A stretch of DNA of 64,000 bases from Omphalotus guepiniiformis (Eukaryota > Basidiomycota > Agaricomycetes > Agaricales > Omphalotaceae), in the NCBI GenBank assembly GCA_028554645.1, contig JAQOOI010000015.1, forward strand, positions 186,001 to 250,000, written 5' to 3'. Under the pieces are notes generated by a model that had not been told where the DNA came from, made no database searches, and saw nothing but the letters and a program-made list of their open reading frames with translations. Positions 10,931 to 23,199 of this stretch are shown piece by piece (the stretch's first letter is position 1; each line of letters starts with the position of its first letter). Made by a program: the position numbers and the translations under genes.

Positions 10931-11390
10931 CACAGGTTGCAAAGCTGAAATAATTCTGTTGGTAAAGATAAGTTATCGCATCTTCGAGAGATTTGAATAG
11001 CATACAACGAGACAAACGCGTTTTCCCCTTGGCCAAGGTCGAATATTGAAGACACCATAATCGATATCGGAGGAAGGTCAGGACAGTTGAAGCAACTGAA
11101 CACTGACTCCGGATCCAAAAGCTAGAAGCTGCTTCGATTTATACCGGAAACTTGCTGAAAGAGCCACAACCATTGTGACGAAACCTTGACAATTGCAATA
11201 TGAGAAGGAGTGGATTGAAGATTCTGAGTTCCGGCACTGTTCCGGCACTGTTCAATGAGCCTGAGAAAATGTTTCCATATATGTGACCCTTCGGGTCCGG
11301 CGGCAAGTCAGTGGGGCCTCGCTTACTATCTATTCAATATTGGAATCCTCATACTTCCAGCTCGAAAAATCTGATACGCTTCATCTATTC
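10931..11390. other. Divergent intergenic region
   Basis: About 460 bases between two divergently transcribed genes (F-box minus, SQS1-like plus); it should hold both promoters. No clear TATA box seen. The small minus ORF at 10930-11118 has no recognisable domain. Confidence 0.4.
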
Positions 11391-14300
11391 ATGTCCAGAA
11401 GAAACAATAACAATGAAACACCCAACCGCGGCTTTCGCGGTGGACAATTTCGCGGAGGCAGCCCCAGAGGATCGATGCCTGATCGCGCGCGTGGAGGTCG
11501 AGGTCGAGGTAGAGGCAGAGGAAGGGGAAGAGGAAGAGGAGGAGGATACGTTCCTTCCAACGAAACCGACTTTGTTCTGCAGATGTGGCAAGAGAGTACG
11601 AAACTGGCTGGCTTGACATTGCCCTGGGTTGTCCTCATGCTTATTTTGTAGATGATCTCCGTTCAGGATATTCATCTCCTCGAGGACGAGGACGAGGCAT
11701 AGGGTCACCGTTTGTCAGATCTAGAGGAGGCACCCCAACTCGAGGATCGGGGTATGATTCACCTAGAAGTAGAGGAAGAGGAAGAGCCAGGGGCGGTATT
11801 GGTGGAGACAATCGTGTTAATGTTAATCGTGGCGGATTTAAGGGAAGATCTTTTGACGCTCCATTATCGACATTGCTCGCAATGGACAGACCGCTGCTTC
11901 GTCCCATTGTCTTTGTTCCCTCTACGCAAAGCCGGTTCCTATTTCAACAGGAAGAAGAGTTGATTCAACCGCTAGTAGAGGAAGTCGGTACGTTTATGCT
12001 GTTTTTCTCTTACATGGTAATCATATTAACATGCACTCCTAGGTGACGAAGAACAGGCTCATGTACCAACAGCGGACCGTGTTTCACGCGTGTTCAGCGA
12101 AAATCTCAAACCTCCACCAGAAAGCGATGTCGAAATCGAAAACAGCGAAGAGCTAGAAGAAATCGATTTCGCTGACATGGCGAACTTCCAAAAACTAGTC
12201 AATGATACGGCTCCAGCGAGCAACCGTATGGAAGTTGAAGTGGAGGAAACCTTCACAGGGAAATTCAAAATACCAACGCCCGGAATCATACCACAACCCA
12301 TTGAAGAGCAAATTCTCAGTACTCCTCGTTTGGAGAAGGAGACAGCTGAACTACCGTCAGTCGATACTGAAATGGACGAAACTACAGTAGACTCAGAGGT
12401 TACTTCAACCTCGAAACCTGGTCATGTTCCTGGAACGGAAACAACTACCACAACAATCACAACTACAATCACAAGTACCACTACTGTCCTTTCGCCTTCC
12501 ATTCCATCTCCTTCCGTAACTTCTGCTACAGAAGAAGTCGTAGAGGAAGTCTCGTTCGCAGTGGAGTCTATCGACTTGAAGGATCCCCCCGATTCACTAC
12601 AACCCGCCAACGAAACTCTCGGCTACATCGTCGATCCAAATCCCACTCCCACTCCCGTTTTTGAGTCCGGTCCTTCTCTGTTTACCAGAGAAGCAGGCCC
12701 TGAGCTGGGTTCTGCCCCAACGCCTTCTATGGATGAAGATATCATCGTATACGTTCCTCCCCATCCGAGATCTGGAAGAACGTCTCCAGGAACGGAAAAA
12801 AGTACAGATCCACCAGCAAAGATTCACGTTGAGCCTGCTGTCTTAAGCAACATCTCCATTCTGACGGGAAGACCTATCGGTTCGGGTCCTATGATTCCTC
12901 TAGTTGGGCCAGCTCAAACCATCGATTCTGTATCGTTCTCGTTTAACTCTCGGGCTTCGCCTGCTCCTGAAATTGCCCCGAGTGATGAATTAGACACTGA
13001 ACAATCAGTGGAGAACTATCATAGTCATCATCGTAAACCACCGGTGTTTACGCCAAATAGACATACACCAGCGAAGCTCAAGCTGCGGCACCGCGGGCAA
13101 TGGGCTGTGAAACAGCGCCAGCGCAAGTCCAAGCAGCAGTCGTTTGCTTCTAGAGGTGCTGACGTGTCTGAGGCGCAGCTATACAGTTGGAAGAAGGATC
13201 CGCGGTATGAAGAGAGGAGGCGAGGCGACTCAGATGTCGATTGGGGGGATGACGATGTCGATGGAGGCACAGCTGATGGCGGAGGGGAAGATGAAGAGGG
13301 TGAAGTACGAGCGGTGATGAGGAATGGCGTTACGAATTACAGCGTCGTCGCTAGTACCTCTGAAAAGCGTGCTGCTGCTGCCGCTGCTGAAGGAATGGAT
13401 GTAGATCCTGAATTGGAACTTGATATTGACGCGATGAAGCGTTTTGCAGAGGGTATGGGGCAGAGCGGTAGCAGGCACGTCACAATGGATGATATAGAGG
13501 ATGAGACGAAGATTAGAGCTGAAGACGAAGAAGAGGAGGACGACAGCACTAGTAACGAGGACGAGAATGACGAAGATGAGGAGAGCGAGGACGAGGACGA
13601 GGACGAAGACGAGGAAATTGATGCGATCTTGGCTATGGAGGAGAAGCTGCTCATCGCTGAGCCTGGTGACTTCGTGGGTCCTGAAAGTGAAGATGAGGAA
13701 GAGGATGATGACGACACATCCGACGACGATGACCAGAGCCCCAAATCCAGCTTCCAAGCTCGGCTTGAGCGCCTTCGCAATTCTCAGAACACCAGCAAAG
13801 GCAAAGGCAAAGGCAAGGCAAGGCAAGGAGCTGAAGACGAGGATTGGTCGGATGATGAATTCGACTTCAATCGTAGCTGGGCCGAAAAGGATGACGATTT
13901 CATTGCTCATATACAGGTAATGCCTCCTCTTGGTCTGAATTTCGTGTGTCTTGCTCACTGCGCCCATACCAGGACATACTCGACGAGAACGAGGAGGTAC
14001 TGAGTGGTCGTGATAGGGCCGGGAAAAAGAAGGTATTCCGCGCTATCTACGAAGGAGATTTCGGTGATGAGGATTGGAAACCTGCAAGTATGTCTAACAG
14101 CAACCTGTCAACTCTGCCTACTTTGTCTCATGGCACTTCATTTCAGGGAAGAAAAAAGACAAATACAAAGATCTTCCTCCCGATCTTGTCCGACTCTGGG
14201 CTGAAGACCGCAAGAAGAAAGCGCAACGCAAAGAAGAACGTGAGCTTGCCCGTCTCGAAGCCGCCGCCGACCCTCTCGCAAAAAGGAAAGGCGGGAAGAA

Positions 14301-14931
14301 AGGCCGAAAGGCCATGCTTGCTGCTGCAAAACTGGACCCAACTATCACTGTCATCCCAAATCGTGTGATAGACATGACAACGCTGGTGCAGCAAATTCGG
14401 CGGTTCCTGCAAGACCTTGGTGGGCCGTCCTCGATGTCACTTCCACCAGCGAATAAGCAAACGAGGAAGTTGGTGCATGAAATGGCCCTCGCGTTCAATC
14501 TGAAGAGCCAGAGCAAGGGGCATGGAGATGCGAGGTATACGACTCTCACGAAAACTTCAAAGAGTGGGTTTGGTATCAATGAGAAGAAGATTGCAAAGAT
14601 TGTGAGAAGAGGTGGAGGTGGGGAGTTTGTTGGAGGATCTGATATTTGGAAAAAGTATGCGAGTCAAGATAGAGGGGGTAAGGTGCCGAAACATAAGGAA
14701 GGTGACGAAGTCGGAAAGGTATGTCACTTCCAAGTGCTTGTTACTAGTTAACGCTGATGAGAAGTCTTTCAGGCGGCACCTAAGATCGATGGCTCAAATA
14801 TCGGATTCAAGATGCTTGCTTCAATGGGTTGGTCGGAAGGTGATCACATTGGTTTGAGTGGCGGGCTTAGTGACCCTCTTACTGCCATCATCAAACATAC
14901 GAAGCTTGGACTAGGAGCAACGCGTTCATAA
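11391..14931 (+). CDS. SQS1-like R3H and G-patch protein (Prp43 cofactor type)
   Basis: Six exons (11391-11595, 11652-11987, 12043-13916, 13973-14087, 14147-14718, 14773-14931) join to 1086 residues. The N-terminus is an RGG/GRG-rich RNA-binding-like tract. The middle is long and low-complexity, with very acidic runs (D/E) encoded near 13500-13760. An R3H domain lies at about 920-980 (TLVQQIRRFLQDL ... LVHEMALAFNLKS). The last exon encodes a G-patch (IGFKMLASMGWSEGDHIG ... LGLGATRS). This order matches yeast Sqs1/Pfa1, which activates the helicase Prp43 in spliceosome release and ribosome biogenesis in the nucleus. Exon 1 ends in GA|GTACGA; a GT ten bases upstream is the alternative donor but breaks the frame. 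Confidence 0.88.
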
Positions 14932-15167
14932 CTGCAACGTACTTGCTATATCGTGTCTCCGTATCTTATGACAGCCACAAATATATAAAAATAGCACACT
15001 CATATGATATTTGGGAGAATCGTACAACGTCGAAGTATATATCAATTGGGGTGTCCGAAAAGCTCGTTTCAGAATTGGGACACAAGAAACAACTAAGACC
15101 AAGCTAACCAGTCGGCAAGGGGAGGGGAACAATATTTAAATAAAAGAGTGTGTCTCGAGTGAACCGA

Positions 15168-16056
15168 CTAGTCGGACTCCGCAGTCTTCTTATCCTCAGG
15201 TACGGGTTTCTTCTCGTCAATGGTGTAGATAGGAGGGGCAACAAAGATCTCTTCAGCGTCATACTGCTGAGCCAAGGGGGTGTACTCGTCTTCCTCTCTT
15301 TCGCCTTTGATGGCGCGGTAGGTAACAATGGCGAGTACCCAGATCATCCTGAGGAGAACGCCAATACCGCAGCCTGTATTTACAATTATTCTCAGAAAAT
15401 GGACGATAGGCGACGCTGATGATTACTCACCAAGAACGAAAGCAACAGCACGACCCTCCCAAGGACCGAGAGCCATAAGGGCAAAGTGAATGCGCCGCAA
15501 GAATGACTCGTGTTGCAATCTATGAGCGAACATAGGGCGATGGTGCGGCCTGTGATGATGGATTTCCTTCACAATCTGAACCTTATCTCCACCCGGAGTC
15601 TTGAGACCATCATCTGTCTTCTTCCATTCACCGAGGATGGGAGTCCCAATAATGGGCATGATTCGGATGGTGCCACCGTGGATCTTCTTGTCGTCAGTCG
15701 GCTTCAAGTGAGTCTCGATGAGGGGCAATCCAAGAGCATGTCTGAAGTAGTTCGAGAGTTTGACACTCTTCTGGCGGAACTGAGAACAGCCACGACGACC
15801 ACCGCTCGCTTCGACATGTATCTTCCGGAATTTGCTTCCATCACTGTGGGTGTGCATCATTTGCGCTACAGCGACATTATTAGCAGAACTTTGACCGCTG
15901 CTAATCATGACGACGCGCAGGGGGCTGGCACTAGCCTCTACTATGAGAATCGTAGCAGAATCAGTCAACTGAAGCAGATGGTACGGATGCAAAAGAAAAT
16001 CACGACTCACACAGGCCAGCACCAGCCACCAAAAAGGACAAGTATAAAAGTTTCAT
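15168..16056 (-). CDS. Secreted or type I membrane protein, unknown function
   Basis: Exons 16011-16056, 15431-15940 and 15168-15373 join to 253 residues. The start MKLLYLSFLVAGAGLLEASA is a clear signal peptide completed by the first splice. A histidine-rich luminal part follows (VAQMMHTHSDG; HHHRPHHRPMFAHRL). The splice into the last exon places a second hydrophobic stretch (VLGCGIGVLLRMIWVLAIV), consistent with a single membrane anchor and an acidic cytoplasmic tail ending TAESD. Introns are 70 and 57 bases. I recognise no named family; it resembles conserved agaricomycete hypothetical membrane proteins. Confidence 0.75.
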
Positions 16057-17188
16057 ATATCAATCTATGGAGCACCGACGGATTCAAGTTCTTTCAGACA
16101 GCTTTGCAATAAAATGAGAGAGAAGACGTACTGATTGGAGAGTCACTGGTGGAAGGAGCAATTGAAGTTGTACGAGGGTTCCGCAGCGCCACCTTTCTTA
16201 GTCAATTCAAACTCCGACCTACTTAGTTACGGGAAGGTCTCAACTGCGGCTGACTGCGCTTTTCACCTTTACGTTCATCAGCATATCCACTGTAGTATAA
16301 GTATTCTAGTTTTCTTTCAAGAACATACGTCCTGCTTGCCTGAAAAGTTCTACGTTGTAGGCTTCCTGCACTCTTGAATGAACTTCTTGCCTCGGACGCC
16401 GTCGCAACCGGTCAGTGCACGAATCAAAATGACTCGATGGTATATATCCCGGTTTCCAGTGTGTATGTAGTCAAACAGCACACCTGTCGAGTGTCCTCAA
16501 TGATATGCCAGGATATGCCTCAAGAAATGACTCCATTTACGACAGTTTACGCGGAAGAATCTATTTTTGTATAACTTAAATTCGATACTTTCGACACCCC
16601 CGTTACGACATAACGACCAGGCTATGGCGAAATTTATTCGAAGGGTCGGCTCACAAAGATGTGGTCGGAATAGACGTATGTAGACATCGTTGCCGTTGGA
16701 GGTACAGAGCGCGTCACTACTAAGCAAGCACGCTGCTCCTCAGGCCGCTCCAGCCTCCCGGGCAGCTCTTTCAATCTGCCCGACAGTGGTTGTTTGAGGG
16801 AATGGGGTATTTTGTACGAACGACAGACATTTCGCTCTCCTTGACCGGCACGGTCCTGAGCCCTGAGGAGGCCGCCGTTAAAAGCTAGCTCAGCTATACT
16901 AGATACCCGAGCTGCGGTACATATGTACATACCGCAGCTCGGGTATTTAAATGTGGTCAGTATCAATATAACAATCGCGGATGTTGTTCACAAGGCGCTT
17001 TCGGAGTCGTGAGTTGCGCGACGACATTTTGCATGTCATAGTCAGACTATCGTGGCCGTGATTTTAGCATAACATTCATGCAAGGCATTAAAGTACTATC
17101 TGGTAAGTTTTAGATGACATCAAGTATCATAGTTACATTTAATACATTCCCCTACTATCTCCACTATCCACTATATTTTCTAAACTCT
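16057..17188. other. Intergenic region without supported gene
   Basis: About 1.1 kb. Short ORFs such as 16634-16966 minus have no domain or splice support. The only structured element is a perfect palindrome at 16903-16946, listed separately. Confidence 0.4.
16903..16946. repeat. Perfect inverted repeat, 17-base arms
   Basis: The arms ATACCCGAGCTGCGGTA and TACCGCAGCTCGGGTAT are exact reverse complements separated by ten bases. The central GTACATATGTAC is itself palindromic. It could form a strong hairpin in DNA or RNA. It lies in intergenic DNA beyond the 3' end of the FunK1 gene. It could be a footprint of a small inverted-repeat element, a terminator-like hairpin or a binding site; the sequence alone does not decide. 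Confidence 0.85.
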
Positions 17189-19973
17189 TCAATTCGGTCG
17201 GCTTCTCTTGTCGGAAGACGGGCAGGCCATGTCCTCTTCATTCTTTCGTTTTTGTGACGTCTTCTCGGGCAAAGCATGCACAATACGCTTGCTGAGTTCG
17301 TTAGGCCAACCCTTCTCTGTGTTGACAGCATCGGTGAAACGATTTATCATCCACTTCGAGTTAAGGTCATCTAGCCGCAGCATATATTTTGTATGAATGT
17401 CCCTTTTCCGCAGCCATGTTCGCCGTTCCTCCGAGGCACTGTTGTATGTGGCTCTGCATTCCTCTATCTCTGTCGGTGTGATAGGTTCTTCGTAACGCAC
17501 TGCAAAGACATTCTCTAAGGCATCGGCAAGTACTCGGAGCGCAGTCGCCGGCAGCTTTCCATTTCTGCTCAAGTACTTGAAAGTGATAAAACTTGGTTTT
17601 GAAAGAAAACCGACACATCCTCCGGGAGCTTTGGGGCTAGGCGTGGCATAGTCGAAGACCTCTTGCATTATAGTCCCCAACATCTCAACACCGAAAGAGT
17701 GTTTCGCATAACGAAGCGTCACCCAACTCAGAACGTGGAAAAAACTCTCGAGGTCGTCCTCAATCATGAGTCTAGACGTTTGTGATTGGTCTAGCTGTTC
17801 CAAATCATTGCTCTCTTGAGACGTTTCATTAGGCTCCTTGGACTCTGCCTCTTCAGCGACCTCAGAACCTTGAGATGTTTTCGGTACATCCAACTCATCC
17901 ATCTCCTCATCTTCTGCTTCGTGGTCTTCTGAGTCACCATCATGGGCCATGAGTGCTCGCGCAGCGATGAATTGCCAAGTACCCTGAAAAAACTGTTGAG
18001 CTTATTGTGACATCTCGAAACAACACTTGACATACCGTACGCTCAATCTCCCTTGCAATTTTTCCGAGCAGATCAACCGGCTTTGAAAGGTCCCAGTCAA
18101 TTAGGAATCCACCGCCGTCTTTACCAATCAAGATGTTCCCAACACTGATGTCGCGATGCAAAATCCCTGCTACCTTGTATGCTTCTTGGTGTGCTAGACA
18201 AGACAAGTCAGACAGAATCGAGGGTAGTAAGAGTAAGGAAACTCACCTATCAACGCATCTCTCATAGCAGCCACAAACTCACGGGTGTTCTCGAATTGTG
18301 TAAGGTCATGACCGACATCCTGAAGAAGTAGGCGATAATGTTGATGCTGGCGGAGTCGAAGAGGTTTCTCTCCGGGAAAGCAGACACCATCTGTCATAGT
18401 GTGATGATGAGGTAGGGGAATGTCGCCAGCTTCGTAACATTTCGGGATATGGTGCACGCGATGCTCGTGAAGCTGCCGATAGGTATCTCCCTCTTTCACC
18501 ATATATTTGGCGTCAACGCGCCACGTATCTTTTAGCAACACACTTCGGTCACCCACGGGAACCCACACGCTAATCACACGAGTGCATCTACCTGTGACGG
18601 TGCCACGGCCGCGGAAGAAAGGCTTTCCGCCATAACAAGATATAGGAGTGCGTTGCTTCGCCGCATCATCGTAGACAGCAAAGCGCCACACATCATCACG
18701 AGCTTTCAGCTGAAGCTTCGTCCGCGCGAGTTCGACGTTGTCATCCACAGTTGGTGTCATGCAGGTCATCACCTGGCGATTACCGGTACCATCAGGTTCT
18801 GAAATGTAGCGAAATTTACTGAATCTGGTGACAGTCGCATCGAGACCTCGATCCGCGTCTGAAGCGTGACTGAACCGCCAGAAAAATTCTGCCAGTAGCT
18901 TCGCCCCAGCCTTGGTGCTGATGTCAATCCTCTCGGTAACGACGGCACCAGATCGATCCCATCGAATCAACCTGGCCCAAGTCTTGCCAATCAATATCGA
19001 GAAGAGGTGAGTGCGATACTGATGTGCTAATTGGGCAACAGCATATGAGATGATCTGCCCGCGTGTGTCCTTCCCGTCAATAGTGTCATGAATGAAAGGA
19101 GAGGATGCGTCGTCGCAGAATGCGTCATCCTTTTCACTCAACTTGACCTCGATGTGCGCTTGCGCCCAGGACATATCAGTCACGACCTGGAAGTCTCGTA
19201 AAGCTCTAGGCTGCGCCTTAGCATCCCCCGACCTGCGCCTAATGTATAAGTCTTCGGCTTGGCGGTCCTTGCGTAACCTTTCGATGTCCTCTACTTTGTA
19301 CATCGTGAGGTCAGGCTTGATTTGGGACTGTTCATCACTAGTGTTCGTAGTATCGGCATGCTTTGAAGTATTCACAATCTCCATGCACGGGCAAAACTGT
19401 GTGAGCGCATCTATCTACAAGTTCATGAGTCAGCCTTCAGTACGCGAGCTCGGAGACGACTTGGCCAATCATACTTACCAACGGGTCATACATCGCAGTC
19501 TCAAACGTCTCCTTGTGTATCTCTGTGAGCTTCTTGATAGCATTTTTTACCTTTTTTGACCTCCACCGAGGTGCCTTTTCAACGTTGGCCAGGTAGCGAT
19601 CAATGAAGTCTTGAGCCACTACCGGTCCGCAAAACTTGTTCCCCATCTCCTCAGCTAGAAATATCAAGTGCGTTTCGCGACGAAAGTGCATCGAGGTGAA
19701 TATGCCAGTCTGCGCGGTTTTCGGCATGAGGGGCGTTTCTTGAACAGTATGTTTGTCTGGTTGCCTGTTAGGAGGTGTAATGGGGCGGTCCTCGAGTGGG
19801 GAGTCTTCTTCCTCGGCGTCCGACTCTGAAATAGGATCGGGGATTGGTAAGGGTGGTATCCACGACTGAGGTGTAGGAGGAGAGCTATACGCTGGCAAGA
19901 CTGCTGAAGAAAATAGCGAACGATCACGGAAAGATTGTCGACTGTGCTTCTGTGTTTTCTGTGAGGACGCCAT
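17189..19973 (-). CDS. FunK1-type fungal protein kinase
   Basis: Four exons (19479-19973, 18247-19414, 18036-18193, 17189-17983) join to 871 residues. The N-terminal part is low-complexity, then helical (residues about 90-165, ending AMYDPL). The splice gives LIDALTQFCP, a typical FunK1 block. The kinase region follows: HIEVKLSEKDDAF, LFSILIGKTWARLIRWDRSGAVVT, then a catalytic loop HRDISVGNI at about 568-576 and LIDWDLSK at about 588 (DWD in place of DFG, usual for this family). An acidic insert (DSEDHEAEDEEMDE) and a basic C-terminus (KTSQKRKNEEDM...KRSRPN) with nuclear-signal character follow. FunK1 kinases are expanded in mushrooms; substrates are unknown. Confidence 0.88.
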
Positions 19974-21187
19974 GGTTGAATCAAGAGATGATATTGAGAG
20001 CTTACTGTCTAGTTTTCTGTGCTTTTGTATATCCAGGGGACAATGGGCAGAGTGTGTTTGCCCAAATACGCGTTAATGTCAAAGTTAGTGGACCAAGTGG
20101 CCGCAAGTTGGAACGCGTCAAAGCAAAGTGGCCACAGGCTTTACCAGGGGCACGTGACCTAGTATTGTCTCGGCCCGCCAAATCCGTCTGAATGCAATGC
20201 GTCACTTACAAAGTTACTATCGTGGTTATCCTGTTATGCTCTTATACAAGATATCACCGGTGCACCTGTTACCTGAGTAACGTTGCGCTGCTTTTCCCTC
20301 TCGCCTTCTCCCTCTACTTCTTAGGCTCACTCATTTTGACAAGGGCTAGAATGGCTGATCTTTTTTCTTAGACCTTGAGAGAGTGATACATCAGTACTTT
20401 CTCAAGAATAGTCTCCGTGTCTTCATTTCTTGTCGCTCCCCTGCCACCCATGAAGAACCCACTAGTATTCAAATGCGCATACATCAGTGGATTTTGGACG
20501 CAATTGCACGATGACACGACTGTGATCATGGAGGATCATGGGCGCTTGGAATCTACCAGTGATCTGTGTCCCTGTCGAAGCTTTCCAGGAACAAGTACAA
20601 CTTCCAAAGGAAATCCATTACAGTTCATTTTTATGACATCCTTTGTGGTAGCCTTAATCCTCTCGCGACCGCTTCTAGCCAAACTACGTTGACGTGTTGG
20701 ATTATATGTATTCTATGTGTACGTGCTCGTGTAGCGATACGGCACGATTCCTACTTAGTAATGACCTTTTACTAGTACCCGCATGGTCACTCACCTTATT
20801 TCTCCTTTCTTCCTCTTTCCTTATTTGTCTAGACCCATCCATACGATATATAAACCCCTACGCGTACGATAGAGAGTAGCGCACTTTGAATCGACAAGTC
20901 GTTATACCTGTTCCTTTGAAGTGTCTCTTCGTGTGACTAAGCACCGAGCCGTCACATATTTTGAACAGAAACTCGACTTTACTACTCTCTATCTTCGCTC
21001 TACTCTAAAAACCTCCTGCCTTGGTCTCTGGATTACCCTCAGTCTGATCACCTGGGACTTCCGTCATCAAGGTCAATTCATTTATTCTCAAATTTTACTA
21101 ATTACTCGGTTTCAGACAAGTTTTGGTAGAACCTCATCAAAGTGGATCAACTTGCTGTTGCGTCAAAAAGCCTTTCAGTGCTGAAAT
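19974..21187. other. Intergenic with a plus-strand TATA-like promoter, no gene found
   Basis: Upstream of the FunK1 gene. A TATATAAA at 20847-20854 is followed by pyrimidine-rich sequence as at a basidiomycete promoter or the R region of a solo LTR. The following ORFs (20921-21184 and others) have no recognisable domain. I cannot find LTR ends, so I leave it unassigned. Confidence 0.35.
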
Positions 21188-21234
21188 CTGTCAGATTGAA
21201 GTAAATATGGAATGTTCAAGCATTGGAAACTGAA

Positions 21235-21447
21235 CATAAAAGACTAGAGTCACCCTAGACTGCTAGTTAAGACATGAAACATACTTGTACTCACAATGCC
21301 TAAGTGTAGTGATTGCTACAGTACTGAATCTGGTACTAAGTAACTGTGACCAATGGGTTATACAAGGAGATACTAGTTATGCCTCCCCAGATGTGTTGGA
21401 ATTCCAAGGTTCCATACCAGATTGAGTTGGTCAGACCCACCCTCTAA
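21235..21447 (+). repeat. Dispersed repeat copy 1, left part
   Basis: This stretch aligns with 25337-25526. Shared words include GCTACAGTAC, TGTGACCAATGGGT (TGTGATCAATGGGT in the other copy) and GAGTTGGTCAGACCCACC. The similarity resumes after an insertion, at about 22545-22590 (TGTAATCCAAGGGG), matching 25558-25580. The two copies define a repeat of roughly 270 bases of unknown class. Confidence 0.65.
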
Positions 21448-21450
21448 TAA

Positions 21451-22535
21451 CACCGGCGGCAAAGCCCGAGCCACTTAAAATCAAGTGCGTTTGGGTCACC
21501 ATGAAGCTCACTAGGTACCTCACTTGCAAAAATCAACACGTTTACCTGTGCACCCATTTATGTAATTTTTGCTTAGTCTTCGCGCTGGTCCCGTGATAAG
21601 ACATGTTTGCTTCCACAACACAAATTGTTTTCCAGTGCAGTGTAGGAGAAATGGTGCAGAAAATGGGTCTTTGGAACCTTTGAAGCATGCACAGATTTTG
21701 AGCATAGTACAATCTGCTGGAAAATCTTATGTGGTGCTGTTGCCTGTGTTGTTGATGATTGTGCTTACTATAGATATGTATATAGGAATAATTTATCTTC
21801 CTATATTTTCTCAGCTGCTTACAGGAGACTAACTTACTATTGTGAGTTCTTGCTCCTGTGATTAACCTCCTGGGCCAATTCAAAGTTATGCAGCTCAAAA
21901 GTTTGACATATGTCTTTGACACCCTAAAGGTCATTCCATTCAAAAGTCAATTGTACTTCCCTCCTCCATCTATAGGATTCAAGGTGACCATGAAATAATA
22001 CATATGGGTATTCTCCAGGCAACACTAATGGGACAGGAAAGCCAGACCACCTGGTACTGAGTATCATTAATGAACAACTGGACTTGTAGCTGTCTGGGCA
22101 CTGGCCCAAGCCACCAGTCAAGTTCAGTTGCAGCTTAGGTTTCTAGCCAGAGGAACTGACATGACAAGGACATCATTGCAACTTAGAGGGGGGCACTGAA
22201 TGTGCTAGGAGGCTTGTTTATGTGAATCATTGAATCATCAAGTAGAATGGTCAGAGTATAGGCAGTTAGATGTACACATAAACACAAGGGACATCCAAAA
22301 GATGACATGGTTCCGGCAGAAAGAGGTTGAGAGAGAGTATAAGCTACCAATGAAGCACAGTGACAATGGAAAAATGGCCCGGAAGCGAAAGGAACAGAAA
22401 AAACTGTGACTTTGTAAGATTATGTAATGAGAAATAATCATATTGGCACCGCAAAAATCAAGTGAGGTTCAACGTGAGGTTCACCATGACCCGAAGGCAC
22501 TTCAAATTCACGTGAACCTCACTTTGCTCCCGGTG
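21451..22535. mobile_element. Non-autonomous terminal-inverted-repeat DNA element
   Basis: The left end (CACCGGCGGCAAAG...) and the reverse complement of the right end (CACCGGGAGCAAAG...) align over about 85-90 bases with mismatches and small gaps, including shared GGGTCA and CCTCACTTG words. TAA flanks both ends (21448-21450 and 22536-22538), consistent with a 3-base target duplication. It interrupts a repeat whose unbroken copy is at about 25310-25580, which supports a true insertion. No transposase ORF is present in the 1085 bases, so it would need a helper. A TAA target would fit PIF/Harbinger-type elements, but this class call is tentative. Confidence 0.7.
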
Positions 22536-22538
22536 TAA

Positions 22539-23199
22539 CTAGAGACTCTACCAAGTGTTGTTGACTGTAATCCAAGGGGTTGATGGATTTTCACTTCAAT
22601 TGAACAACTATCTAAGTCCTTTGGACTGATTAAAAGTTCCAGCTGGTCTTGCTAACCAAGTTGGCATTATAAGATTGAATGCTGAGAATATAGGCAATCT
22701 TGAAGATTGCATTACCAGAGAAATATAGTACACTGAGTGCTATGTGAACATAAAGTCACTAAGATGAAATGCCAATCTGTGTAATACTGAAAGTAGATTC
22801 AAAGTTACATCTGCACAAATGAGTTAGGTACTCAAAACTCATGATAAGAGGAGTTAGATACTGAAATTGAGTATCTCTCTGAACTTGATGAAAGATAAAG
22901 GCACTCTAATTGGAGGTCTTAGACAAAACTGTGGGATAGAATACTGTCCTAGGAGAAGCTGAGAGCTATCCTAAACAAGAAATATAACCTGAGTACAAAT
23001 CTGACCCAAAAGAGATGTATAGGGGCAAAACTTGAAATAAACAGTTACTGTACCTTACTGTGGCTGATAGAAATGATGAATCATAGTCTAGATAAGCTCT
23101 AGAGCTTCTACACAACTCCTAATGCTGCCCTAGTAGAGGAGAATGTGCCAATATTGGAGAAACTTATAGGGGACCAGATTTGCAATACACTGAGGAGAA
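22539..23199. other. Repeat-derived AT-rich DNA
   Basis: After the resumed dispersed repeat (to about 22600) there is no open frame. The last part (about 23145-23199) is internal sequence of an LTR element ending in a purine-rich ACTGAGGAGAA, which looks like the polypurine tract before the LTR at 23200. Confidence 0.4.

Noticed and set aside
13230..13967. Long minus-strand ORF of 245 residues, and Ser-rich ORF 13337-13780
   Set aside because: Antisense shadow of the acidic GA-rich coding region of the SQS1-like gene. No splice or domain support.
18036..18193. FunK1 kinase as a dead kinase because of DWD instead of DFG
   Set aside because: DWD in this position is usual in the FunK1 family, and the HRDISVGNI loop is intact.
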